From assembly GCA_002794775.1 (NCBI GenBank), contig NBAY01000008.1, positions 248,001 through 312,000 of the forward strand: a stretch of DNA of 64,000 nucleotides. The letters are read 5' to 3'. The position numbers and the translations under genes are program-made. Every line of letters starts with the position of its first letter. The first letter of the stretch is position 1. This document shows positions 10,041 to 19,648 of this stretch, piece after piece. This stretch comes from Porodaedalea pini (taxonomy: Eukaryota; Basidiomycota; Agaricomycetes; Hymenochaetales; Hymenochaetaceae). The notes below the pieces were generated by a model. It ran no database searches and was not told where the DNA came from. It worked only from the letters and a program-made list of their open reading frames with translations.

Positions 10041-11857
10041 TCAGCGCCATGTCCTCAGTAGCCGCCGAGCGGCATTACAGGTGTCACCTCTGAATGGGAC
10101 CTGTGATGGATGACGGCTTCTTCTACGAGATGGCTAACATGCAAAGGTTTCTAGCTCACCCAAGCCAGTTAGTTGGATGCTCACACGTCTATTCAGCAGG
10201 CCGGTCATTATCACTGAGTACCGCATTTTTGAGAAGTTGGCGGAGAGCGTCATGAAGGATCGCCAGAAATTCGAACGGCTGGTGGTCTCGAAGGAGGAGC
10301 TGCTGGATATGTTTGCGGTGCGCCTCTATTGGTTTTTTCCATCCGTTCTGCTCCTGACTTGATATCTGGACAGTATAATAAGTACAAGAAAATACTTCAT
10401 AGAGACGAAAGTCCCTGATGGTACGTCAATGACGATTTTTTCAGAGAGACTTGTGCGTTGGCCCTCACATTCCACATACTGGAAGGATCAGCACGTGAAA
10501 CTTGTTTCAGCTTGGAGCTTTGGAATAGAACTCGTCCTCTTTCTTCCTGGGAGACGCGAACAATAAGCCACTGCGACCTCTATGGTGTTTCGTTTCCTGA
10601 CGAAAAGCAACTCTCAGAGTACAAGCTCTTCCTAGCTGAGGCCGCCAAGCGTGATCATTGAAAGATCGGCAAGGTAAGTATGTTGTCGAGGCGTGTCAGA
10701 ATAGTACTGACTTCGCTGCAGCAGCAAGAATTATACTTCTTCAGCGAACCCGCTCCTGGATATGCATTCTGGCTTCCTCAAGGCACGCGAACTTATAATA
10801 TTTTCGTAGGGCACATGCGGGTACGCTTTTCATGCCTTCCGTCGTTGTTCTCAGCTCATACACAGACTTCTAAGGGGACTACTGCAAGCGTGGCTACCAA
10901 GAGGTTATCTCGCTGAACATGTACAACGCGAAGCTCTGGAAACAGTCTGGGCACTGGCAGAACTACAAGGCCGACATGTTCTCGCTTGACGTCGAGAAGG
11001 AGAAGTGGGTGCTCAAGTCCATGAATTGTCCTTGCCATTGCATTATCTTTGACTCGCGAGATCGCAGCTATAAGGAACTGCCGATCAGGATGGCGGAATT
11101 TGGAGTTATCCATCGGAACGAGCCGAGTGGAGCGCTTCCAGGCTTGACCAGAGTGAGACAGTTATGCAAGATGATACGCATGTCTTCTGCGCGCAATCTC
11201 AGGTGCGCAAGCTGTCTCACCGCCTTTACCAGATGTTTGTTATGTTGGAAATAGGTCGTCCAAGAGATCAATGCTTTATTCGATTTCATGCAACACATGT
11301 ATGGTCTTTTCGGGTTTGATTTCAGCCTGGAGCTGTCTACGCATCCCGAAAACTACTTGGGTACGATCGAGACATGGGACAAGGCTGAAGCGGTGCGTGT
11401 ATCATCTAGTCATGTCCAACCACCCCTTTCTCACCTATGTTCCTTGTCGTAGCAATTGCGCGAGGCCCTCGACGAGCAATATCCCGGGCGACGGTGCTTC
11501 CTACGGTCCCAAGATCGACGTCATGATTCGCGACGTGCTCAAACGCTCCCTCCAATGCGCCACCATTCAACTCGACTTCCAGCTTCCCGAACGCTTCAAC
11601 CTCAAGTACCGTTCGGCCGAGGACAACGACAACGTGGAGAAGCCGCGTCCTGTTATGATTCATTGTACAATCCTCGGGAGCTTGGAGCGCTTCATTGCGA
11701 TTATTACAGAGCACTTTGCGGGGAAGTGGTACGTGCATTGGATTCGTCTTGCTTCGTGATCTATAGTCTGACTGTTTTCCACCAATGTCGGCAGACCATT
11801 CTGGTTATTCTCACGCCAGGTTATTGTCATCCCAGTTCCTGCGCCTTACATTAGTAT
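10041..11857 (+). pseudogene. Threonyl-tRNA synthetase gene fragment, multiply broken
   Basis: Homology to cytosolic ThrRS begins in the second additional domain (VAAERHY, GPVMDDGFFYEMANMQ). It passes through [70 protein letters not shown] and KSMNCPCHC, and ends near RQVIVIPV in the catalytic core. Breaks include a TGA at 10659-10661 where an Arg (CGA) is expected after AAKRDH, frameshifts near 10390 and 11490, a stop after HYRCHL, and missing residues before [11 protein letters not shown]. Recognisable introns with GT-AG ends remain (for example 10149-10198, 10319-10373 and 11728-11793), so it was copied as DNA and not from mRNA. The TGS domain and anticodon-binding domain are absent. Confidence 0.88.
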
Positions 11858-11990
11858 GGCTGCAGCTCTGCGCACTAGTAGTGAGACTGTGTTGTATTAG
11901 TAATACTTCCTAATATAGCCCCAAAATTGTGCCCAAATCGGATCTCAAAAAGTTTAAGCTGTATCCTAGCACACATATACCAGCTGAAGT

Positions 11991-12382
11991 CCCGGCTTCG
12001 CCGGGACTTCGCTTCAAACGCAGTGCTTAGATCCATCCCGGCTTCGCCGGGACTTGTTTTTTAAATGCAATGCTCAGATCCATCCTGGCTTCGCCAGGAC
12101 TTGTTTTTTAAATGCAATGCTTAGATCCATCCTGGCTTTGCCAGGACTTGTTTTTTTAAACACAATGCTTAGATCCATTCTGGCTTTTGCCAAGACTTGT
12201 TTTTTTGAACACAATGCTTAGATCCATCCTGGCTTCACCAAGACTTGTTTTTTCAAACACAATGCTTAGATCCATCCTGGCTTTGCCAGGACTTGTTTTT
12301 TAAATGCAATGCTTAGATCTGTCCTGGCTTCGCCAGGACTTGGGTTTAAACACAGTGCTCATATCTATTCTGGCTTTGTCTG
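11991..12382 (+). repeat. Hairpin minisatellite, about eight units of 46-49 bp
   Basis: Each unit has a 15-nt palindromic head of the type CCCGGCTTCGCCGGG (six-base stem, three-base loop), then an AACTTG-T-rich-AAAYRCAATGCTTAGATCCAT tail. The first two units keep the CCCGG/CCGGG stem. Later units read CCTGG/CCAGG with TTCG, TTTG or TTCA loops. The last units are more degenerate. It lies just downstream of the ThrRS fragment inside the CACTA element. Confidence 0.9.
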
Positions 12383-12398
12383 AGTTCTACAGACAATA

Positions 12399-12501
12399 TA
12401 CAGGTGGGTGTAAGTGATGGCTGAGTCATGTGCAAGCTTTATGCAGCAACTCCCAGCTAAACTGGTGCACATGACTTAGCCTTCACTTACACCCACCTGT
12501 A
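12399..12501. repeat. Palindrome with 36-bp arms
   Basis: The left arm 12399-12434 and right arm 12466-12501 are reverse complements except at two positions. A 31-bp spacer (12435-12465) separates them. It could extrude as a large hairpin. It may be a nested foldback/MITE-like insertion or a structural part of the CACTA element; no target duplication was identified for it. Confidence 0.85.
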
Positions 12502-13194
12502 TTATCTTAGTCTGTCTGGAAGAAACTTGAAATTTATTGTGAAATTCTAATTACACTAAAGCCCCACTAAATACAATATTAGTTGTCACATTATGTCAGT
12601 TGCCCATGTGTAAGGACAGGTGTAGTAAGCTTATTACTAATATGTACAATCTCTTCTTTTGTTCCTGCATATTTCTGCTTGACTTGCAACTTCTACAGTT
12701 ATAGATAGCCATATTGTAGATCTCTCTTCCTCAATGTTTTCTAGAATGATGCTCAGTGCTGTAGGATGAGGATCATGTAGGAGTTCAATGCTTAAACAAA
12801 GATTTCCCTTGCTGACTTTTTCTCTGGAGGCTCTGACTTACTCACTCAGAGTACTGCTTTCAATCTTACATTGTACTTCACTGCAATCTTCAGTCTGGCT
12901 GCAAGTTATGCTCCTATGTTCTCAGTTTTATATATCATCTTATTTTTCCTTGGGACATCCATTGGAGTGAGTCCTAATATAACATAAAGGTCCTGTGCTG
13001 TCTTATATATGCAAACTATTTTTTCATCATCAAGAAAGCTCAAATTAGTTGATGTGATGTGGCAATTTATACACCAATACTTATGAAGAAGATGGCATAT
13101 TAAATTTCTAATTAGATTTAAATTTTTAATGATTTTTCCGATTTTGTTCAAGTGAGAAATGGGTTGTTTGAGCTTAAAGTGTTGTGTGTATGCT
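12502..13194. other. AT-rich interior of the CACTA element
   Basis: No gene can be supported. A minus-strand open stretch at 12906-13151 (containing WCINCHITSTNLSFLDDEK) has a Cys-x-x-Cys pattern but no recognisable transposase signature. It is too short and isolated to call. Confidence 0.4.
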
Positions 13195-13436
13195 GCCGCT
13201 TTGAGTGATCTGCAGAGTTGCCGGTTTGAGCGATTTGCAGAGTTGCCGGTTTGAGTGATTTGTGAGATGCCACTTTGAGGGTGTTTTGTAATCTGCAGCT
13301 GTAGTTGCCGCTTTGGGGAGGGGGTGCAGGTGCAAAAGCGGCAGAGAGAAGGCTGATTAATAGTGACTAATAGTGACTAATTCTGACAAATTTTAGTCAG
13401 AATTTGTCAGAATTTGTCAGAATTTGTCATTTCTGA
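13195..13436 (+). repeat. Short direct-repeat arrays in the subterminal zone of the element
   Basis: From 13195 to about 13314, four imperfect copies of a GCCGGTTTGAGYGATTTGCA motif occur, about 27-30 bp apart. From 13358 to 13436 there are two copies of AATAGTGACT and about four of GTCAGAATTT. Arrays of short subterminal repeats are a known feature of CACTA elements, where they bind the helper protein in plants. That role here is inference. Confidence 0.7.
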
Positions 13437-13644
13437 TGGTGGCTGTGGGCAAAAGGGCCTTCGTCGGTTCAATATTAAGATACAGGTAATTTAGGCCACC
13501 TATACAAGTCTATACAAAAATTTGTAGGTATACTATTTAAATCTAGACAGATACATGTATTAACTCAATTAAACAGCCTGTGCTAACCCTTCCGGGTCAG
13601 ACTCCTAACTTCTAGACACCATCTGTCTAGATAAGCAAAAATTT

Positions 13645-13688
13645 CCTGTCTAGGCACGTGTACCTTATGTAGCACATGCCTAGACAGG
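13645..13688. repeat. Subterminal inverted repeat next to the right end
   Basis: CCTGTCTAGGCACGTG at 13645-13660 is inverted as CACATGCCTAGACAGG at 13673-13688, with one mismatch (C/T at a CpG). Related TCTAGACAG/CTGTCTAG motifs occur several more times between 13541 and 13688. Confidence 0.8.
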
Positions 13689-13690
13689 AC

Positions 13691-13717
13691 TGTATTAACA
13701 CCCTCTAAAACGCAGTG
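13691..13717 (-). repeat. Right terminal inverted repeat of the CACTA element
   Basis: This is 27 bp ending in CGCAGTG, the inverse of 9337-9363 at 26 of 27 positions. It is followed by the AGT target-site duplicate at 13718-13720. Confidence 0.88.
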
Positions 13718-14007
13718 AGTATTGACATGCACATACTGTATGTCCCTCATTGCAAGACAGTACTAGTTGTGATTACATTTATTATCTGTATTCTCGTGTC
13801 TGCTCCTAGTATTTTTTACAATCCCATCAATATTAATGTCTGCTCAGAAAAGCTTTGACTAGTACTTCAATATTTAATTACAGTCCAACTAGATCCTCCA
13901 GACAAGAAAAATAAAACTAAAAATTCAAATCCATTCGCTGAAGACCATCTTCCACTGAAATAAGTGGAAAGTAAGAACTGCAGCGAAGAGAAGAGAGAAG
14001 TAGAATC

Positions 14008-14198
14008 CCCCGACGACACAAGCCGGCAGTGCAGTAGCAAGGTCATCACGCCCGCCAAGTTGCAAGCAGAGCTCGGCGGGACAAGGGCGGCAAAAATTAG
14101 ATAACCAAGAATGAGGGCGGTGCCCTCATAATAGTGGTTAAACTATTAAGAACAGATACTACACTTGATCTAAGCCAAAAGGCCAGAGTGGTAGAGAT
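14008..14198 (-). ncRNA. U2 spliceosomal snRNA
   Basis: Read on the minus strand, the RNA contains GGCCUUUUGGCUUAGAUCAA followed by GUGUAGUAUCUGUUCUUAAU. These are the near-invariant U2 5' domain with the GUAGUA branch-point-recognition sequence. A stem IIb hairpin (UGAGGGCACCGCCCUCA) follows, then an Sm site (AAUUUUUG). Stem III (CCCGCC paired with GGCGGG) and a terminal stem IV closed by GAUGAC/GUCGUC complete the fold. The length is about 190 nt, close to human U2 (188 nt). The 5' end at about 14198 and 3' end at about 14008 are set by these folds and by the TATA box spacing, so each may be off by a few bases. Confidence 0.93.
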
Positions 14199-14220
14199 TT
14201 CGTACATAATGATGGTTTGC

Positions 14221-14227
14221 ATATATA
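14221..14227 (-). promoter_or_regulatory. TATA box of the U2 snRNA gene
   Basis: TATATAT on the minus strand lies 23-29 bp upstream of the inferred U2 5' end, the normal spacing for a transcription start in fungal Pol II snRNA genes. Confidence 0.6.
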
Positions 14228-14730
14228 CCTCGCAGATTATGCGCACGGACCAGCTCCCGGATCAGGCGATAAAGTTCAATGTTGGCGCGTCGCGACGCGT
14301 CTCAGCGTCTTGCCCTTTGTCCCTCCAGCCAGGCGGGCCCGCCTTCATGCTCTCAAGGACCGCGAAAAGTCATTCAGCTTTCTGTAATTTACTAAGCGAA
14401 TCTAAGTTCTTCTCCGATAGGCCTTCTCAAGGAGCTATAGGTCAAGGTTGCATAGTAGACGGCACTGTTCACTCTAGATCTACCAGATATTTGTCAGAGA
14501 TCTTCTGTCAGGACGAGCTCGGAGGTAGAAAAATACTTCTCTGATAGTGTTTCGAGTGCCATATAATGCGAAAAGTGTTATGATGAGAAAACTTTATATA
14601 GATGGCCGGATGCCTCACACATTACTTTAGCAAGACGCATTCGGTCATTCTAAACAATCATGCGGGTAGAGCGAATGCGACATCGAGTCAGAGCTCGTCT
14701 AGATACGAGGCTTGATAAACCAACTACGTA
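14228..14730. other. Intergenic region upstream of U2, downstream of the methyltransferase gene
   Basis: I see no gene. It must hold the rest of the U2 promoter and the 3' region of the minus-strand methyltransferase gene. Confidence 0.5.
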
Positions 14731-16689
14731 CTAAACCTCAAACCTTGTCTGAAACTCAGCGACGAGGCATCTGCGGTAGAGATGAGGGTATGAAAGAAGG
14801 AGGGGCCATGCTAGATAGTCTTTCGGGATATCTATCGGCCAGTCAATTGGAAGGTATTGAGCCCCGTGAGAAATCACACACCTCGCTTTGATCCGCTCCT
14901 TCAAATCCTCCTCATATATCTGATCTCCTCCAAGCTGGTTGCCTAGTGTCAACCATCCAGGACGCGCATTATGCCTGCGACCAAAAATTTCAACCTTGCG
15001 CCCACCAGGGCACATGCGTTCGATGAGACCGTAGACCTCATCGGGCTTGCGCGATGTCTCCCGCACCTCGGAGACAATGACATCAGTGTCAAGTCCGCGA
15101 TTGCACCAAGAGGGAAACTTCAGGTTGCCGTGCGCGTCCCAATGTGATTTGACACCCACGAGCATGTGTTCCTTTGTGTGATTCAGCCAGTGGCCTGTAC
15201 GGCCAGTTCGAATGACACGTTGAAGCTGAAGAATCATTCAAGCTTTAAAGTTTAACTTCATGAAGTTGGTGAAGTCTAGACTAACCTGGTTCGTCTTCAC
15301 CCAGATGACTTCGTCCACTCTGGAGTAACCCCAGACCCGCATGCATTCCCTTCCGATCTCCATTGCTCGACCAGTGACCCAAAGGAAGAGAAGACCTTCG
15401 TCTTGAAGCGCCGGTATTGGCATCTCCTTCATTTCATCGTCCGTCATCGTTCCATACGGCAACTGAGAGATAAAAAGAGTAGATGAGTTAACGATAAGGA
15501 TTTCTTTTTGAAAAACAGGTCCTCACGCTCATATGTATATCCCAAGGAGGGTCAGCCATGATGACATGGAATTTTCCCAATACAGAGTAATCAAACCGGC
15601 GAAGGTCGCAGTTCAACCATTGGGGTGGAAGCTAAGACCAGACGTATAAGGAGGAAACTCCGATGATAATTCAAGGTACTTACCAAGTCTGTTTCCTTTC
15701 CACTTGGTCCAAGGCCAATTCCTAGTTTATGCACCTTCTTCTTCACGACTGCATTCTTCGGGACCGGTTCACCATCTCCTCCATCCCAATCAACTTCAAA
15801 ATGTAGATATCGACAAGGAGCTTTCTCCTTCCCGCGACCCCCGGCTCCTAGACCATTTGGCAGTGTCACACTTCCCGGTGGACGCGGAAGATTTGCGGAG
15901 GGAAACGGTGGTATTGACGGGGACTGCGCATAAGTCGGCTCGGAGTAGCAGGTATTGAGGTACGAACAATGACCGAGTGTAACATCGGTGTGAGCACGAA
16001 TAAGGGGACGAAAGTGTACACGGGAACATATTGACGGGATTGATGGAGGACCGGCAATTGAGTTCTGCTCTGCTGCGCGCGCTTTCGCGCAGTCATCCTT
16101 CGTGATGTGGGGGCAAATAGGCTCAAAGGCGTCGCTAGATTGATGCTGCATTGGAGAGAAACAAATGTAATATCCATCGAAAATTTACGATAAGTGAGCA
16201 CACCTGTTCGGACAGTAACTTCTGACGGGCCGTTCCTCGCTGAAGGAGCGCATAAATCTCCTGCATGTCCTTACTTAGGTTACTCAGCGAGGTTGAGGCG
16301 GAGGACTTCGATTTCAGAGAAACAGAGCTTGTCGATGCTTCTTCTTCCTCTGCAGAGTCTGCATCTTCATCGATGAGTCGCTTGCGCTTCCTGCTGTTTA
16401 GCGATGCGGACTGGTTCGCGCCCAGGCTGATGTGCATAAGAGACAACCCGCTGTCATCTCGAAGCACTGAGATTGTCCCGGCGTCCCAGAGGACTGATAA
16501 TTCCTCCAGAATGGCCTCAAGTTTTCGGAGATCTGTGAGGCGGAAACTCGTGGTGGAGCCAGAGACTGGTGGCAGCGAAATGAATTTGGCGAGTAACTCG
16601 AATGCAGTAATGGGTGTTTGGACAGCGCCTGAGGAGACAAGTTGTTGTAAATTTCGCGATGCCAGTCGTCTGAGATCATCTGTAGTCAT
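14731..16689 (-). CDS. IME4: METTL3/IME4-type mRNA N6-adenosine methyltransferase
   Basis: The MT-A70 family enzyme uses SAM to methylate adenosine in mRNA. After splicing, the catalytic domain contains [20 protein letters not shown] and [11 protein letters not shown] with the catalytic [45 protein letters not shown] and [20 protein letters not shown] follow, then [20 protein letters not shown]. Upstream is the Cys/His region with CPHITKDDC and [16 protein letters not shown], typical of METTL3, and a Ser/Lys-rich linker with KRKR. The N-terminal ~150 residues are helical and poorly conserved. There are about five introns. The start at 16689 is the first ATG of the open frame. All SAM- and substrate-site motifs are intact, so it should be active. 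It faces the forkhead gene across a 233-bp shared promoter. Confidence 0.92.
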
Positions 16690-16922
16690 TTGTGTTAGAA
16701 ACACGTATGAGCAGTGGGTGCTGTCGTGATAAGATTCAGTGATAACTGTTGAGGAAAGTACAGTAACAGGTAAAGTTTAAGGAATGCGGCACGAGACGGA
16801 ACGGCGCGCGGGGGAAGAGGCACGTGCAGCTGGCCTACCGGAAGGGTGCCGAATGTTCTCTTGTCACCGACTATCATCTCAAACCCCAGACCGCCCCTCT
16901 GCGCTCTCTACAAGCAATTATC
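16690..16922. promoter_or_regulatory. Bidirectional promoter between the m6A methyltransferase and FHA-forkhead genes
   Basis: Only 233 bp separate the two divergent start codons, so both 5' UTRs and core promoters must lie here. A CACGTG E-box-type site is at 16820-16825. No TATA box is obvious. Confidence 0.5.
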
Positions 16923-19285
16923 ATGGATTACGCTCAACCTTCTCCAGCTATTGATCTTATGGATCATGCCACAGCAATAACCCCCCTTCCTGACGCAAAC
17001 GCTGTCTCAGAGGAACTTCCGGAGAAGATTAGTGCATACTACAGCCTGGCTTTCCCCAGCTTCACCTACTACGTCCAAACCATTTCCGTCTCCATTGGTC
17101 GTCGATCTGTTCGTCCTGGTACACCTTCCTCCTCAGATCAAACGCAGGTCGACGTCGACTTGGGGCCTTTGAAGAGCGTATCTCGCTTACACGCAAAGAT
17201 CGAGTACGAGGAGAACCAGGAACGGTTTGTTCTTGTGGTATTAGGCAGAAATGGCGCTTGGGTGGATGGAATATGGTCTGGCAGCGGCAGCAGAGTGCCG
17301 TTAGGTATAAGGTGAGCACCAAATGTTTTTCCTAAATTTCCTCCCTTGCCGAGATTTGCTAGCGTGGCACCTCGCATTTGAGAACTAGAGGTGTTTCAAG
17401 CAATTACGCAATAAGGCTGGAATGCCAGAGGATACTCGATTGTCAAGTGCTTCTCGTTGTCTAGTTCCTGCCAATACTGCTCTTCCTTTGAAGAATGACG
17501 TTCCATCGAATCAGATTTATTTTAAGATAGTGTCCGATCACGTGACAGAAAGGCAGATATTGACCTCAATTTCTTTGCGATAGGTCACAAATCCAGATCG
17601 CTACGCGAGTCTTTGACTTTGTTCTGCCGCCGCCTCCCGCTCCTGAAGATTCTCCATCTCCGAGTTCCCCTTCTTCCACGACACGACACCTTTCGCCGTC
17701 CATCGATATAACGTCCCTTTCACCTGACTCTTCGGTACATTCCCCTTTAGCGAAACCTGTCGATTCGCCTCCGGGAGAACACGGTGTAAGCCAATCCTCG
17801 GAGCTTGGGATGGACAGTAATTCGCTGCCAGCAAAGTCATGCAGCAAGAAACGGAAGAAATCTGGTGACGGTCGTCCACCGCCTCCGGCCGTTATGCCTC
17901 CGCGGCCGCAATTCACTTATGCGCAACTATGCTATCGTGGTATTACTGCGCTCGATGGGAAGGCTACTCTGCAGGAGATTTGCAACTGGATAAGTGAAAA
18001 CTACGATTGGTATCGTTATAATGAGGGATCCGGTTGGGAGGTGAGGCATTTTTGATAAACTGTACACCGTGAACGACACAATTTATGAAGCCTTCATACG
18101 TAGAGTTCCATTCGACATAACTTATCTTCTAATCGGGCATTTAAGAAGATGGAACGTTGTGCAGGAGAGAGGGGAAAGGGCTTTTTCTGGAGTGTCGATT
18201 CTCGCTTCGAACACACAGTAAAGGATCAAGAAGGGAAGGCGTGTTCTAATGGCGAAAAGTCAAAGGTGAAGAATCCGAAGTTACTCGAGCCGCCGTTGAA
18301 GCGGAGCGTTAAGGGAGACACGATGTTACCCCTTCCCCCGCCTTTATTAGCCCAGCCACCGGCTACTTCTAGCAACCCTTCTTTGCCTTCGTCCATTCCT
18401 ACCGTCACTTCGACTACCACCTCGTCCACGAAAGTTCAGCCGACGACATTCATCATCGAGTCGCCGCACATCAAGGTCGAGCAGGAGACAGACAGCCTGG
18501 CTTCCAAATTGGTGCCGCCACCGCCTCCGAAGACTAAGCCTGAATCAGGATCCTCAATGACGAAAACGCTACCTGACTCCAATGCCGTGCCGATACCGTC
18601 TTCATCGTCTGTGTCAAATAACAGTTTGCCTTCCATTCCTTCCGACATTGTACCCATTGTTGTTGGTCCTGTACCTTCGACTGGACCCTCAGATGCATCA
18701 TCCAGTAAAGTACCATCCGCGTTGGACCTGTCTTCACCACCCATCGCCTTCCACCTTGACACCATTATTCTCAATCCAACAATCTTCTCCTCGCTCACAC
18801 CAGTTCATCTCAAGGAGCTTGAATCTTTGGGAGCGAAGAAAGCCATTGAGATTTTGCAGACGTACATCGTGCGATTTCTCAAGGAGAAGCGTAGGACAGA
18901 GGGAGCAAAAGCAAAGGGGAAGAAGAAGAAAGACAGGTCGAAAAAGAAAGACGGAGTCAGCAAGGAGGAAGCAGCGAATGGCATGAAAGCGAGCGTCACG
19001 ACTGATGTGGGTCAGCAGTTGCAACCAACTTCCGCGTCTCCTCCCTCCAAACCCGACTTGACCTTGGGTTCTGTTTCCAATGCAACGTCATCATCGATGT
19101 CTGCTCCATTACTGTCACCGACGTCGGGGATGATTCAGGCTGTTGCGCCTCTCCGCATCTCTTCACCGCCCATGGCATCCCTCGGTCCTTCCTCAAACGA
19201 AGAAATTGACATTATGGGTGATTTCGATGAACCAGCCCCGAAGAAGCGTAAACTGGAAGCACAGGCCGTTCAGCTCAAGGTTTAG
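16923..19285 (+). CDS. FHA-forkhead transcription factor (Fhl1-like)
   Basis: The N-terminal half holds an FHA domain (about residues 35-150) with SIGRR, VSRLHAKIEY, LGRNGAWVDG and SQIQIATRVFDFVLP; these are the phosphothreonine-binding landmarks. A Pro/Ser linker leads to a forkhead DNA-binding domain reading PRPQFTYAQLCYRGITALDG, TLQEICNWISENYDWYRYNE, SSIRHNLSSNRAFKKMER and GKGFFWSVD. The C-terminal ~300 residues are Ser/Pro-rich, with a basic KGKKKKDRSKKKDG segment and PKKRKLE, a nuclear-signal-like motif. The FHA-forkhead order matches yeast Fhl1, which controls ribosomal-protein genes; that role is inferred. Two introns are required: 17313-17583 (271 bp, long for this window) and 18042-18103. 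The start follows the CATC leader at 16923. Confidence 0.9.
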
Positions 19286-19648
19286 CGAGATGCAACACGC
19301 TACCACGAAGTCCATTCATTCAATTCTCTCGGATCATTGAGACACTTCTTATCTTTCAGGCGTAGCACATTTCGGTTGCAGCAGTGCAAGCACCTACGGT
19401 TACTGGCCTGTTATCAGACAATATTAATACGGGACACCATATTCTTATCCGCCGATTATCTAGATGTACGAGTCCATCTGTCATGCAGTTCCAGGAGTGT
19501 ATCGCATCCCAATAGTCACCCTCGCAATCTTTCCTTCCCGTCCCTCTCGCAGTACACATACCCATTAGCAATCGTGTATTCATGCTATGCCCATTCCACA
19601 CTTGCACTAATTACAGATTTGAAATTCGATGAGACACCGTACCTGAAA
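19286..19648. other. Intergenic region 3' of the forkhead gene
   Basis: I see no gene or repeat here. It lies between convergent reading directions. Confidence 0.5.

Larger units (their letters stand above)
9337..13717. mobile_element. Non-autonomous CACTA (EnSpm/CMC) DNA transposon carrying host gene fragments
   Basis: The 4381-bp element is bounded by terminal inverted repeats at 9337-9363 and 13691-13717. They match at 26 of 27 positions and begin CACTGCGTTT. Both ends are flanked by the same 3-bp sequence AGT (9334-9336 and 13718-13720). CACTA/CACTG termini plus a 3-bp target duplication define the CACTA superfamily. I see no transposase, so movement would need one from elsewhere. Inside lie fragments of two unrelated host genes, a hairpin minisatellite, a 36-bp-armed palindrome and short subterminal repeats. 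The near-perfect terminal repeats suggest a fairly recent insertion. Confidence 0.85.

Noticed and set aside
9772..11857. Retroposed (processed) pseudogene as origin of the RPS0 and ThrRS pieces
   Set aside because: The ThrRS part keeps introns with GT-AG ends, and no poly-A tail or direct repeats flank the pieces; DNA capture by the CACTA element fits better.
11991..12382. CRISPR-like array
   Set aside because: Units are contiguous without unique spacers, differ by CpG decay and lie in a eukaryotic transposon.
11991..12382. RNA-level selection on the hairpin stems (compensatory changes)
   Set aside because: All paired stem changes occur at CpG sites on both strands, so deamination alone accounts for them.
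12906..13151. Minus-strand frame with a CxxC-like pattern inside the CACTA element, considered as transposase remnant
   Set aside because: It is too short, AT-rich and lacks DDE or known CACTA/KDZ motifs.
14134..14544. Plus-strand frame of 136 codons
   Set aside because: It runs antisense through the U2 snRNA gene, whose structure fully explains the sequence.
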